Of a DNA stretch of 20,569 nucleotides, positions 13,774 to 20,569 are shown piece by piece. Source of the DNA: Candidatus Izemoplasma sp. Its GTDB lineage: Bacteria; Bacillota_I; Bacilli_A; Izemoplasmatales; Izemoplasmataceae. The stretch covers positions 1-20,569 of the forward strand of contig SLFZ01000131.1 in NCBI GenBank assembly GCA_007123975.1, in the 5' to 3' direction. The translations under genes were made by a program, and so were the position numbers. How positions within the stretch are numbered: position 1 is the stretch's first letter; each line of letters begins with the position of its first letter. The notes below the pieces were generated by a model. It saw only the letters and a program-made list of their open reading frames with translations. It did no database searches and was not told the DNA's origin.

Positions 13774-14369
13774 TGCATCCCCATCTGAGAATGATATCAT
13801 TTATGGTCATCATGGGTCTTATCGTGTCTGGGTTCCTTGTTGGCATGGACGTGCTGACCCGTGACCGCATTGAACGAAATCGTGCCTTTCGCTTACAATC
13901 GGCAGTGTTAACTGCAAACGGGCATAGCTTTACCCTTGGGAACTTTGCCGATGTGTTCGAAGAAAACATTGATACCATTGAAACCGATGAGATCACGTTT
14001 TACGTGGATCAGGCCAGTGGAAACATATCCTTCCTTGTTGAAGGTGGTGGGGTGTGGGGACCTATCTCTGCGGTCATGACCCTTGAACCTGATTTTCGTA
14101 CCATTGTTGCCGTGCGGGTGCTATCGCAAGAAGAGACACCCGGTCTCGGCGGCGTGGTTGCCGAGACCGATTATCTCGCCAAGTATGTCGGCGTTGTCCT
14201 TGATGAAGAAGGCGGGATAAACATTACCCATAGCCGCACCGGTGCCGACAACGAGGTTGACGCCATCACGGGTGGCACGCGGACGTCTTATGAGTTTCAA
14301 GACATGATTAACGCCACCTACGCCATTGCCAGACAAGCATGGGCTGCCTTAGGAGGGAACGACGAATGA
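13770..14369 (+). CDS. nqrC: Na+-NQR subunit C-like FMN-binding protein
   Basis: Extracytoplasmic flavoprotein subunit that carries electrons inside the NQR/RNF complex. The 199 residues contain one N-terminal membrane helix (9-28) and an FMN-binding domain with GVWGPI (94-99) and ETPGLG (122-127). The attachment motif is D164-A-I-T-G-G-T170-R-T-S: the acceptor T170 and the S/T after it are kept, but the usual alanine before it is glycine. Shorter than typical NqrC (about 255), lacking a mid-domain extension. AAAGGAGG lies 4 bases before the ATG at 13770; an ATG at 13773 is equally possible. ATGA overlaps link it to nqrB and nqrD. No apbE flavin transferase gene is in the window. Confidence 0.9.
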   Translation: MMHPHLRMISFMVIMGLIVSGFLVGMDVLTRDRIERNRAFRLQSAVLTANGHSFTLGNFADVFEENIDTIETDEITFYVDQASGNISFLVEGGGVWGPISAVMTLEPDFRTIVAVRVLSQEETPGLGGVVAETDYLAKYVGVVLDEEGGINITHSRTGADNEVDAITGGTRTSYEFQDMINATYAIARQAWAALGGNDE

Positions 14370-14995
14370 TTAAATTCATACGCATGAAATACACTAAATG
14401 GTATAACATCATGCGCGACGGAATGTCACGGAATAACCCAATCCTTATCGCCGTGCTCGGCATCTGTTCGGCACTGGCCATTACCAACCGTGTCGACAAC
14501 GCCATCGCGATGGGCATTGGTGTGACCTTTGTCATCATCGCCAGTTCAGCGACAGTCTCTTTGATTCGTCAGTTTATTCCTGGACGTGTCCGCATGGTGA
14601 CATACATGGTCATTATCTCCACCTTTGTTATCGCGGTGCAGATGTTCATGGAAGGCTTTTTGCCCGATATCGCCGAAGAACTCGGCCCCTACGTTGGGTT
14701 GATTATCACCAACTGCATCGTCATGGGTCGTGCCGAAGCGTTTGCGTCTAAAAATCCTGTCAAGTACACGGTCATCGACGGCCTCGCAAATGGACTTGGA
14801 TACATGTTTGTGCTTGTGTCGATCGCGGTGGTGCGTGAAGCGCTAGCGTTTGGCACCATCTTGGACATGCGCGTCATGCCTTCGACATGGGTTAACTGGA
14901 CTGTGATGGCCATCGCGCCGGGTGGATTCTTTATCTTAGGGCTTTACATCTGGTTGATGCGCTCGCTGACGAAAAACTATGAAACGCAAGCCTAA
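14366..14995 (+). CDS. nqrD: Na+-NQR subunit D
   Basis: Six-helix membrane subunit that, with its inverted homologue NqrE, holds a 2Fe-2S cluster in the membrane and forms part of the ion path. Conserved C34 in LGICSALAITN and C117 in ITNCIVMGRAEAFA are the cluster ligands expected for this subunit. The following DGLANGLGYMFVL and VREALAFGTI stretches are NqrD/RnfE-like. The 209-residue reading starts at ATG 14366, preceded by TAGGAGGG and overlapping the nqrC stop (ATGA). The N-terminus has a short basic helix (MIKFIRMKYTKWYN) before the first membrane segment. Confidence 0.93.
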   Translation: MIKFIRMKYTKWYNIMRDGMSRNNPILIAVLGICSALAITNRVDNAIAMGIGVTFVIIASSATVSLIRQFIPGRVRMVTYMVIISTFVIAVQMFMEGFLPDIAEELGPYVGLIITNCIVMGRAEAFASKNPVKYTVIDGLANGLGYMFVLVSIAVVREALAFGTILDMRVMPSTWVNWTVMAIAPGGFFILGLYIWLMRSLTKNYETQA

Positions 14996-15020
14996 ATAAA
15001 GCGTAGAAAGGGAGACCGAC

Positions 15021-15590
15021 ATGATACAAATATTTTTTGAATCAATTCTAGACAACAACATCGCGCTCGCGCTCATCCTCGGGATGTGCCCGCTCATCGC
15101 GATTTCAACCAACGTGAAAAACGCAGTCGGCATGGGACTTGCGGTCATCTTTGTCGTCACGCTGACAGGCATCATTAACTACCCGATTTACCTGTTGCTT
15201 CAACGCACAGGAACCTCTCAGCTGTCGTTGCTTGTTTTCATCATCACAATCGCCGCAACCGTACAGTTTTTGGAGATGTTTTTGGAGAAGTTTATTCCGG
15301 CACTATACAACGCGTTTGGCATATTCTTACCGCTGATTACCGTTAACTGTGCCGTCCTCGGGGTTTCACTCTTTTTCGTCAACCGCGAGTACACCTTCTT
15401 AGAAACCGCATCGTTTTCGCTCGGCGCTGGCATTGGCTGGTTTATCGCCATTGTGTTATTGGCGTCGGTGCGTGAAAAAATGGATAAACACAGCGTCATT
15501 CCCAAAGGTCTCGCCGGCAAAGGCATCGCCTTTATCGTCCTTGGGATTTTATCGCTTGCGTTTGTCGGATTTGCCGGGTTAACCGGATAA
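15021..15590 (+). CDS. nqrE: Na+-NQR subunit E
   Basis: Six-helix partner of NqrD. C23 in LGMCPLIAISTNV and C110 in ITVNCAVLG supply the other two ligands of the intramembrane 2Fe-2S cluster. It resembles NqrE more than RnfA in its C-terminal third: GAGIGWFIAIVLLASVREKM (133-152) followed by PKGLAGKGIAFI, a pattern typical of NqrE. 189 residues, near normal length. AAAGGGAG lies seven bases before the ATG. There are 25 bases after nqrD and 13 before nqrF, all one operon. This subunit is good evidence that the operon is NQR rather than RNF. Confidence 0.93.
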   Translation: MIQIFFESILDNNIALALILGMCPLIAISTNVKNAVGMGLAVIFVVTLTGIINYPIYLLLQRTGTSQLSLLVFIITIAATVQFLEMFLEKFIPALYNAFGIFLPLITVNCAVLGVSLFFVNREYTFLETASFSLGAGIGWFIAIVLLASVREKMDKHSVIPKGLAGKGIAFIVLGILSLAFVGFAGLTG

Positions 15591-15603
15591 AGGAGGCGAC
15601 ACA

Positions 15604-16692
15604 ATGGACTTAGTTTTTGTGCCCATAATTTTGCTCGGTGTGCTCATTGTCATCGCCGGTCTGTTGATTCTGGCTGATCGCTTGCTTGGTGGGGGCGGTG
15701 AACGCACCGTAACCGTGAACGAAAAGAAAGAGCTTGTGGTTCGCGGGGATGATACCTTGCTTAACACCCTTTCCGACAACAAAATTTTCATTCCTTCGGC
15801 GTGCGGTGGGAAAGCCACCTGCGGTTTTTGCAAGGTTCGCTTGCTTGAGGGCGGCGGCGACATCAAACCGACAGAAGAACCTTTCTTGTCAAAAGAAGAG
15901 CGTGCCCGCAACGTCCGGCTTTCATGCCAAATTAAAGTGCGTGAAAACATGCGGATTGAAATTCCCGAGGGATTGCTTGAAGCCTCTGAGTACCGTGCCA
16001 AGGTGACTGCGATAGAAGAGTTAACCTACGACACGAGATTGGTCCGCTTCCAATTAATCGAACCGACCGAGATGGATTTTAAACCTGGACAGTACGCACA
16101 AGTCAAGGTTCCCGGACTCGACGTCATACGCGCGTACTCAATCGCATCGAACCCTGCCAATAAAAACGAGGTGGAGTTCATCGTTCGCCTCGTTCCCAAA
16201 GGCCTCGCAACAACCTTCGTTCACAAAGCGCTGCTCGTTGGCGATGAGATTATCCTCACGGGTCCTTACGGCGACTTCTACGTGCGTGAAGAAACCGAAC
16301 GCGAGATGATTTGCATCGCCGGTGGTTCAGGCAAAGCGCCGATTCGTTCCATCCTCTATTACCTGCGCGATAAGAAATCCAAACGGAAAATCACATATTT
16401 CTTTGGCGCAAAAACCACCCGCGATCTCTATTACACCGACGAGATGCGCCAGCTCGAAAAAGAGTTTGAAAACTTCACGTACGTGCCGGCCCTCTCCGAA
16501 CCCGACGAGGATGACGCATGGGATGGTGAGACAGGCCTTATCACGGAGGTTGTCGATCGTCTGACCGGCGATCTTTCCAACGCCGAAGGATACCTTTGTG
16601 GTTCACCTGGCATGATTAACGCCTGCATCGATGTGCTCAAGGCCCACGACATGCCCGATGAAAACGTCTTCTTTGACAAGTTTGATCTCTAA
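15604..16692 (+). CDS. nqrF: Na+-NQR subunit F, NADH dehydrogenase with 2Fe-2S and FAD
   Basis: Entry point of electrons from NADH. It has one N-terminal membrane helix (4-24), then a plant-type ferredoxin domain with C67-x5-C73-x2-C76 and C108 as cluster ligands. Next comes an FAD domain with R176-A-Y-S (FAD binding) and GPYGDFYV (220-227), then an NAD domain with GGSGKAPIRS (240-249) and YLCGSPGM (330-337). The C-terminus reads FFDKFDL, close to the usual FDDFG-like end. 362 residues, shorter than typical NqrF (about 408), with the lost length in linkers. The usual GGGAGMAP of the NAD loop is GGSGKAP here. RBS AAGGAGG precedes the ATG. Last gene of the operon. Confidence 0.93.
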   Translation: MDLVFVPIILLGVLIVIAGLLILADRLLGGGGERTVTVNEKKELVVRGDDTLLNTLSDNKIFIPSACGGKATCGFCKVRLLEGGGDIKPTEEPFLSKEERARNVRLSCQIKVRENMRIEIPEGLLEASEYRAKVTAIEELTYDTRLVRFQLIEPTEMDFKPGQYAQVKVPGLDVIRAYSIASNPANKNEVEFIVRLVPKGLATTFVHKALLVGDEIILTGPYGDFYVREETEREMICIAGGSGKAPIRSILYYLRDKKSKRKITYFFGAKTTRDLYYTDEMRQLEKEFENFTYVPALSEPDEDDAWDGETGLITEVVDRLTGDLSNAEGYLCGSPGMINACIDVLKAHDMPDENVFFDKFDL

Positions 16693-16693
16693 A

Positions 16694-16721
16694 GCAAAGG
16701 CCGCAACCGCGGCCTTTTTGC
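16694..16721 (+). terminator. Terminator of the nqr operon
   Basis: AAAGGCCGC (16696-16704), loop AACC, GCGGCCTTT, then T's. Two outer GC/GC bases (16694-16695 and 16720-16721) also match. Confidence 0.9.
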
Positions 16722-16732
16722 TTCGCATATCC

Positions 16733-16761
16733 TTGCATGTGCACGGGAAATCGAGTACAAT
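16733..16761 (+). promoter_or_regulatory. Promoter for guaA-guaB
   Basis: TTGCAT (16733-16738), a 17-base spacer and TACAAT (16756-16761). Transcription would start just before the riboswitch. Confidence 0.75.
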
Positions 16762-16770
16762 AAACCTAAT

Positions 16771-16888
16771 ATTCATATAGGTTCGACAATAAGGGTTGAA
16801 CGTCTCTACCACGGCGCCGCAAACGCCTAGACTATGAATCGTTTTTAACGCATTCATATGCCCGAGACGTTCGCAAGAACGTTTTTTT
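16771..16888 (+). promoter_or_regulatory. Guanine riboswitch with intrinsic terminator, controlling guaA
   Basis: P1 pairs ATTCATA (16771-16777) with TATGAAT (16833-16839). P2 is GTTCGAC/GTTGAAC with 7-base loop AATAAGG. The core TCTACC (16805-16810) and L3 CCGCAAA (16817-16823) match the purine aptamer. The 3' core reads GACTATG, and the C before TATG is the specificity base that selects guanine rather than adenine. The terminator hairpin is ACGTTC-GCAA-GAACGT plus seven T's (16867-16888). GAACGTCTC (16798-16806) is exactly complementary to GAGACGTTC (16864-16872), and TATGAAT can also pair with ATTCATA at 16852-16858. These make an antiterminator that excludes the aptamer. Guanine is predicted to switch the operon off. 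Confidence 0.93.
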
Positions 16889-16903
16889 CATAAGGAGGAC
16901 ACG

Positions 16904-18430
16904 ATGAAACCTGATAAAGTGCTCGTGGTTGATTTTGGTGGTCAAACGACCCGCCTAATTGCCAAAACCATCCGCGCGCTAAATGTCTACAGCGACATTG
17001 TCGCACACGACGACATTCCGAGCGCGTCTGATGATATTAAAGCCGTCATCTTGAGCGGCGGGCCGAAAAGCGTGACCGCGCCCGACGCCATTCGTCTTGA
17101 TCCGGCGTGGGTCGAACTCGGTGTGCCTGTGTTGGCGATCTGTTATGGCATGCAGGCAGCGATGCAAGCCTTTGGCGGCCGTGTTGAAAAAGACCCGGAA
17201 GGTCGGGAGTTCGGCAAAGCGACAATGCGCATTCATCATAAGGACGCGCTATTCGAGGGATTGGCAAAGGAAGAAACTGTGTGGATGAGCCACACCGACA
17301 GCGTCGTGGCCTTGCCGGAAGACTTTATCACTCTCGCCACGTCAAACCGTGTGCTCGCCGCCGTTCGACATCAAACGAAGCCGATTTATGGTGTGCAGTT
17401 TCATCCCGAGGTTCAACACACGCTAAACGGCAAACGGATGCTAGAGAACTTTATTCGTGTCATTGCCGAGGCAAAAGCAACCTGGAAGATTGAGAGGATT
17501 GCCGATAACCTTGTCGAAGACATTCGGAAAGCGGTTGGAAAAAAACGCGTGCTGCTTGGCCTTTCTGGCGGTGTCGATTCCGGTGTGAGCGCCGTGTTGA
17601 TTGACCGTGCGATTGGGAAAAACCTCACATGCGTGTTTGTCGATCACGGGTTGCTGCGTGAAGGCGAAGCGGAGGACGTGTTGAAGCGCTATCGCTCGCA
17701 ATATGGATTGAATGTCGTTTTTGTGGACGCCAAAGACCGCTTTTTTGATGCCCTCAGCGGTCTCCGTGATCCCGAGGCGAAGCGCAAGGCCATTGGTAAA
17801 ACGTTTATCGATGTGTTCACCGATGTTGCGACGCAACAAGGCCCGTTTGATTATCTCGCCCAAGGCACGCTCTACACCGACGTGATCGAGTCGGGTGCTG
17901 GCGTCGGCGCGACCATCAAGAGCCACCACAACGTCGGTGGCTTGCCCGAAAAACTCGGGTTTGACTTGCTTGAGCCGCTTCGAAGTTTATTTAAAGATGA
18001 GGTACGTGAGCTTGCGCGGGCGCTTGGCATGCGCGAAAGCGACCTTGCGCGACAACCTTTTCCTGGCCCCGGCCTTGCGGTGCGCATGCTCGGTGAGGTC
18101 ACGGAGGAAAAACTTGCCATTGCCAAAGCCAGCGACGCGATTTTACGGCAGGTTTTTGACGAAACCGGCACCGTTAACGATGTTTGGCAATTTTTCACGG
18201 TGCTTACCGACGCCCGTAGCGTCGGTGTGATGGGCGATGAACGAACCTATGGGTACGTGGTCGCGGTGCGTGCCGTGACCTCGAGCGATGGCATGACCGC
18301 GGACTGGGCGCGAGTGCCCCATGCCGTGTTAGAACGCGTGGCCTCAACCATTGTGAACCGCGTGGAAGGCGTAAGCCGCGTCGTCTACGACATCACCTCA
18401 AAACCCCCGGGAACCATTGAGTGGGAATAA
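16904..18430 (+). CDS. guaA: GMP synthase (glutamine-hydrolysing)
   Basis: Converts XMP to GMP using ATP and the amide of glutamine, the last step of guanine nucleotide synthesis. 508 residues in the usual single-chain layout. The class I glutamine amidotransferase domain has nucleophile C80 in AICYGMQ and the H167/E169 pair in QFHPEV. Then comes the ATP-pyrophosphatase domain with P-loop SGGVDS (221-226), and a C-terminal dimerisation domain ending SKPPGTIEWE. RBS AAGGAGG at 16892-16898. Directly downstream of the guanine riboswitch, and 11 bases ahead of guaB, so both steps from IMP to GMP are co-regulated. Normal in every visible respect. Confidence 0.97.
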   Translation: MKPDKVLVVDFGGQTTRLIAKTIRALNVYSDIVAHDDIPSASDDIKAVILSGGPKSVTAPDAIRLDPAWVELGVPVLAICYGMQAAMQAFGGRVEKDPEGREFGKATMRIHHKDALFEGLAKEETVWMSHTDSVVALPEDFITLATSNRVLAAVRHQTKPIYGVQFHPEVQHTLNGKRMLENFIRVIAEAKATWKIERIADNLVEDIRKAVGKKRVLLGLSGGVDSGVSAVLIDRAIGKNLTCVFVDHGLLREGEAEDVLKRYRSQYGLNVVFVDAKDRFFDALSGLRDPEAKRKAIGKTFIDVFTDVATQQGPFDYLAQGTLYTDVIESGAGVGATIKSHHNVGGLPEKLGFDLLEPLRSLFKDEVRELARALGMRESDLARQPFPGPGLAVRMLGEVTEEKLAIAKASDAILRQVFDETGTVNDVWQFFTVLTDARSVGVMGDERTYGYVVAVRAVTSSDGMTADWARVPHAVLERVASTIVNRVEGVSRVVYDITSKPPGTIEWE

Positions 18431-18441
18431 GGAGCGATACC

Positions 18442-19917
18442 ATGAAAAACACAATCCGTGAAGCATTGACGTTTGACGATGTGCTCTTGACGCCGGCGCA
18501 TTCCGATGTTTTACCGAAAGAAGTGGACCTCTCAACGTCCCTTACCGAATCCATTCGGCTGGCGATTCCGATTTTATCAAGCGCGATGGACACGGTGACG
18601 GAAACGCCCATGGCGATTGCGATGGCGCGCCTTGGTGGGTTGGGATTCATCCACAAAAACATGTCCATAGATGAACAAGCCGCCGCCGTCAAACGCGTGA
18701 AGTTAAGCGAGGCCGGCATGATCAAAGAACCTGTGACGCTCCAAAAGCACCAAACCCTCGCCGATGCTGAGCGCTTGATGGCCTACTACAAAATTTCAGG
18801 GTTCCCCGTGGTAAAAGAAGATGGAACCTTAATCGGTATTCTCACGAACCGCGACGTGCGTTATCAAGATAACCTTGACGTGACCGTTGGCGAGGTGATG
18901 ACGCAAGCCGATTCGCTGGTGGTCGCGAAAGAAGGTGTCACGCTCGATGAAGCGAAAACACGATTAATGCAAAACCGCATCGAAAAGCTGCCGATTGTCG
19001 ATGACGCGTTTAAGTTAAAAGGGTTGGTGACGATCAAGGACATTGAAAAAACCAAAGCTTATCCAAACGCGACCAAGGATAAAGACGGGCGTTTACGTTG
19101 TGGCGCCGCCGTCGGCGTATCGGAGGACACCGATGCCCGTGTTAAGGCGCTCATCGCCGCTGGCGTTGATGCCATCGCCATCGATTCAGCCCACGGACAT
19201 TCTGATGGCGTGATTGAAACGGTGCGCCGCATCAAAACTCAGCATCCCACCTTGCCGATTATCGCCGGCAATGTCGTCACAGCCGACGCCGCACGCGCTT
19301 TGAAAGAAGCCGGCGCCGATGCCATTAAGGTTGGCGTCGGACCAGGATCCATCTGCACAACGCGCGTCATCGCAGGGGTTGGTGTGCCGCAAATTACCGC
19401 GGTTATGGATGTTGCTGAAGCAGTAAAAGAGACCCATGTACGCGTGATTGCCGATGGCGGCATCAAGTACAGTGGGGACATCGCCAAAGCGCTGGCGGCC
19501 GGCGCCGATGCTGTGATGCTCGGTGGTCTTTTGGCAGGATGTGAAGAAGCGCCTGGTGAGGAGATTCTGTATGATGGCAGACGATATAAGATTTATCAAG
19601 GCATGGGATCGCTTTCGGCAATGCGTCGTGGGTCAAGCGACCGTTATTTTCAAAGCGATGCGCCTGAAGCGAAAAAACTTGTGCCCGAGGGCATCGAAGC
19701 GCGCGTTCCCTTTAAAGGAAAAGCAGAAGACGTTGTTTATCAGTTGGTTGGCGGTGTACGCTCTGGCATGGGTTATTGCGGAGCGCGGACCATCGAGGAC
19801 ATGAAGCGTGCTCGCTTCGTTAAAATTAGTGCCGCCGGGCAGATAGAATCGCATCCTCACTCGGTTGAGTTAACGCAAGAGTCACCGAACTACACCGTAC
19901 CACGACGTAAGAAGTAA
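18442..19917 (+). CDS. guaB: Inosine-5'-monophosphate dehydrogenase
   Basis: Oxidises IMP to XMP with NAD+, the committed step to guanine nucleotides. 491 residues: a TIM-barrel split by two CBS domains (about 94-205), catalytic C305 in GPGSICTTR, the loop GMGSLSAM (387-394), and the R401-Y402 pair of the mobile flap. The longer GTG start at 18421 is open, but AAGGAG at 18429-18434 lies 7 bases before ATG 18442, so that start is preferred. Second gene after guaA. The CBS pair is the usual site of nucleotide feedback in this family. Ends 18 bases before a strong terminator. Confidence 0.97.
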   Translation: MKNTIREALTFDDVLLTPAHSDVLPKEVDLSTSLTESIRLAIPILSSAMDTVTETPMAIAMARLGGLGFIHKNMSIDEQAAAVKRVKLSEAGMIKEPVTLQKHQTLADAERLMAYYKISGFPVVKEDGTLIGILTNRDVRYQDNLDVTVGEVMTQADSLVVAKEGVTLDEAKTRLMQNRIEKLPIVDDAFKLKGLVTIKDIEKTKAYPNATKDKDGRLRCGAAVGVSEDTDARVKALIAAGVDAIAIDSAHGHSDGVIETVRRIKTQHPTLPIIAGNVVTADAARALKEAGADAIKVGVGPGSICTTRVIAGVGVPQITAVMDVAEAVKETHVRVIADGGIKYSGDIAKALAAGADAVMLGGLLAGCEEAPGEEILYDGRRYKIYQGMGSLSAMRRGSSDRYFQSDAPEAKKLVPEGIEARVPFKGKAEDVVYQLVGGVRSGMGYCGARTIEDMKRARFVKISAAGQIESHPHSVELTQESPNYTVPRRKK

Positions 19918-19922
19918 ACAAC

Positions 19923-19959
19923 CCAAAAAAAAAGAAGCCAAGCCGTGCGGCTTGGCTTT
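19923..19959. terminator. Bidirectional terminator after guaB
   Basis: A 10-bp perfect stem AAGCCAAGCC / GGCTTGGCTT (19935-19944, 19949-19958) has loop GTGC. An A-run (19925-19933) before it becomes a T-run on the minus strand and serves the convergent lipoprotein gene. Confidence 0.85.
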
Positions 19960-19964
19960 ATTCG

Positions 19965-20567
19965 TTAATCACAAAGGTTAAAATCCGGTACGTCAATGAC
20001 GGTTTCATCTACATCGCTGTAGGTGATGCGAATGGTCCTTGAAGGGAAGCCTAAACGAATTTCAACAACAAACTCGTCTTCGGTGACACGCATCGTATAG
20101 CGTGTGAACGTGCCTTCTGTGCTGGTGACACGACGCATTTCATCAAAGTGATCGTCCAATAGCGTAAAGACGTTTCCGTCACGCTCAAACCACGATGGAC
20201 GAATTGATGTTGGGATCATTTTTCGCCGCGCCGGTTCTTGTAGGATGGTTAAAATGTCGTTACGAGTAAGGCCTCTGTCATTTTCATCAAAACACGTCTT
20301 ATCATCTCGACGAGCATACATGCGCCAATCCTCACCTTTATCAACCATGTAAAGATGCATGATGCCAACGTAGTATTCGGGGTGATTCACGAAGTCGACA
20401 AAGTACGCGATGTCTTCGTTCATATATAACGTGTACGTTTCGGTCACCACACCGCTTCGAATAACTTCGGTGGTGACGGTCATGTTTTCCGCTTCGTGGG
20501 CTTTTTCAAGCCATTCCGCGAGAAGTTGTGTTTCTTCTGGCCAATCGGAACGGTTTTCACCGCCGCA
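19965..20567 (-). CDS. Partial putative lipoprotein of unknown function (5' end outside window)
   Basis: The minus-strand frame is open from the stop at 19965-19967 to the right edge of the window, so the gene is longer than the 172-residue reading that begins at an internal Met (20483), which lacks a ribosome site. The 200 visible residues begin C-G-G-E-N-R-S-D, preceded by a codon ending in CA (Ala, Ser, Pro or Thr). Cys-Gly-Gly followed by polar residues is what the mature end of a bacterial lipoprotein looks like, so the signal peptide is probably just outside. The rest is rich in alternating beta-type stretches and acidic residues, with no cysteine pair or catalytic motif. It may adopt a LolA/LppX-like lipid-binding fold, but I do not recognise it. 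Cell-surface anchoring is inferred. Confidence 0.75.
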   Translation of the reverse strand, partial: CGGENRSDWPEETQLLAEWLEKAHEAENMTVTTEVIRSGVVTETYTLYMNEDIAYFVDFVNHPEYYVGIMHLYMVDKGEDWRMYARRDDKTCFDENDRGLTRNDILTILQEPARRKMIPTSIRPSWFERDGNVFTLLDDHFDEMRRVTSTEGTFTRYTMRVTEDEFVVEIRLGFPSRTIRITYSDVDETVIDVPDFNLCD

Positions 20568-20569
20568 TG

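Noticed and set aside
12781..16692. Calling the operon RNF
   Set aside because: There is no RnfB or RnfC, NqrF is present, and NqrB/NqrE carry NQR-type blocks such as LPPxxPLW and GWxxAIxxLAxxREKM.
17441..17929. 162-codon minus-strand frame inside guaA
   Set aside because: Antisense to a well-conserved GMP synthase; no own signals.
1..20569. Prophage, transposon or genomic island
   Set aside because: No integrase, transposase, terminal repeats or abrupt change in codon use; the single tRNA gene has no attachment-site duplication that I can see.

Overview
The window reads as a chromosomal segment of a low-complexity-envelope Bacillota/Mycoplasmatota-type bacterium (inference). Supporting signs are strong AGGAGG-type ribosome sites, lipoprotein signal peptides, a guanine riboswitch, A-tract hairpin terminators, TGnTAnAAT extended -10 promoters and an M55 D-aminopeptidase. 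TGA is a stop and TGG is Trp, so the code is standard. Base composition is near 50% GC by eye. I cannot name the species. There is no sign of prophage, transposon or CRISPR.

Layout. (1) 1-3711: the tail of an unknown zinc-type protein, then a zinc uptake operon znuA-znuC-znuB-zur with overlapping or nearly touching genes and a terminator. (2) 3720-5551: a two-gene operon of a PLP-dependent D-cysteine desulfhydrase/ACC-deaminase-family enzyme and a DppA-like D-aminopeptidase. (3) 5559-6060: a small CopZ-like metallochaperone on the minus strand, then tRNA-Ala(GGC). (4) 6066-9131: two minus-strand genes, an M3 oligoendopeptidase and a CPA2 cation/proton antiporter. (5) 9210-12593: a PD-(D/E)XK nuclease-XPD/DinG helicase fusion followed by an EamA exporter. 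(6) 12712-16721: nqrB-C-D-E-F, a Na+-NQR-type complex with neither nqrA nor any rnfB/rnfC beside it. (7) 16733-19959: guanine riboswitch, guaA, guaB. (8) 19965-20567: a minus-strand lipoprotein cut by the window edge.

The most unusual part is the nqr operon. NqrF carries the 2Fe-2S, FAD and NADH modules, and NqrD/NqrE keep their membrane-cluster cysteines. NqrC keeps a flavinylation threonine in a variant TGGT motif. NqrB, however, has lost the S-G-A-T flavin-attachment motif (it reads S-S-P-A) and lacks the N-terminal extension of NqrA-containing complexes. This looks like a cut-down NADH-driven ion pump whose electron exit may differ from classical NQR. The second unusual part is ZnuA, whose metal-binding loop is replaced by a large insert. 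That insert carries a HxxHxH histidine triad and an Ig-like domain duplicated at the end of the preceding gene.

How the parts work together: Zur with ZnuABC controls zinc supply. The peptidases and D-amino-acid enzymes fit a peptide- and amino-acid-scavenging, fermentative lifestyle, with the Nqr-like complex turning NADH oxidation into an ion gradient that the antiporter can exchange (inference). Guanine feedback tunes GMP synthesis through guaA-guaB.
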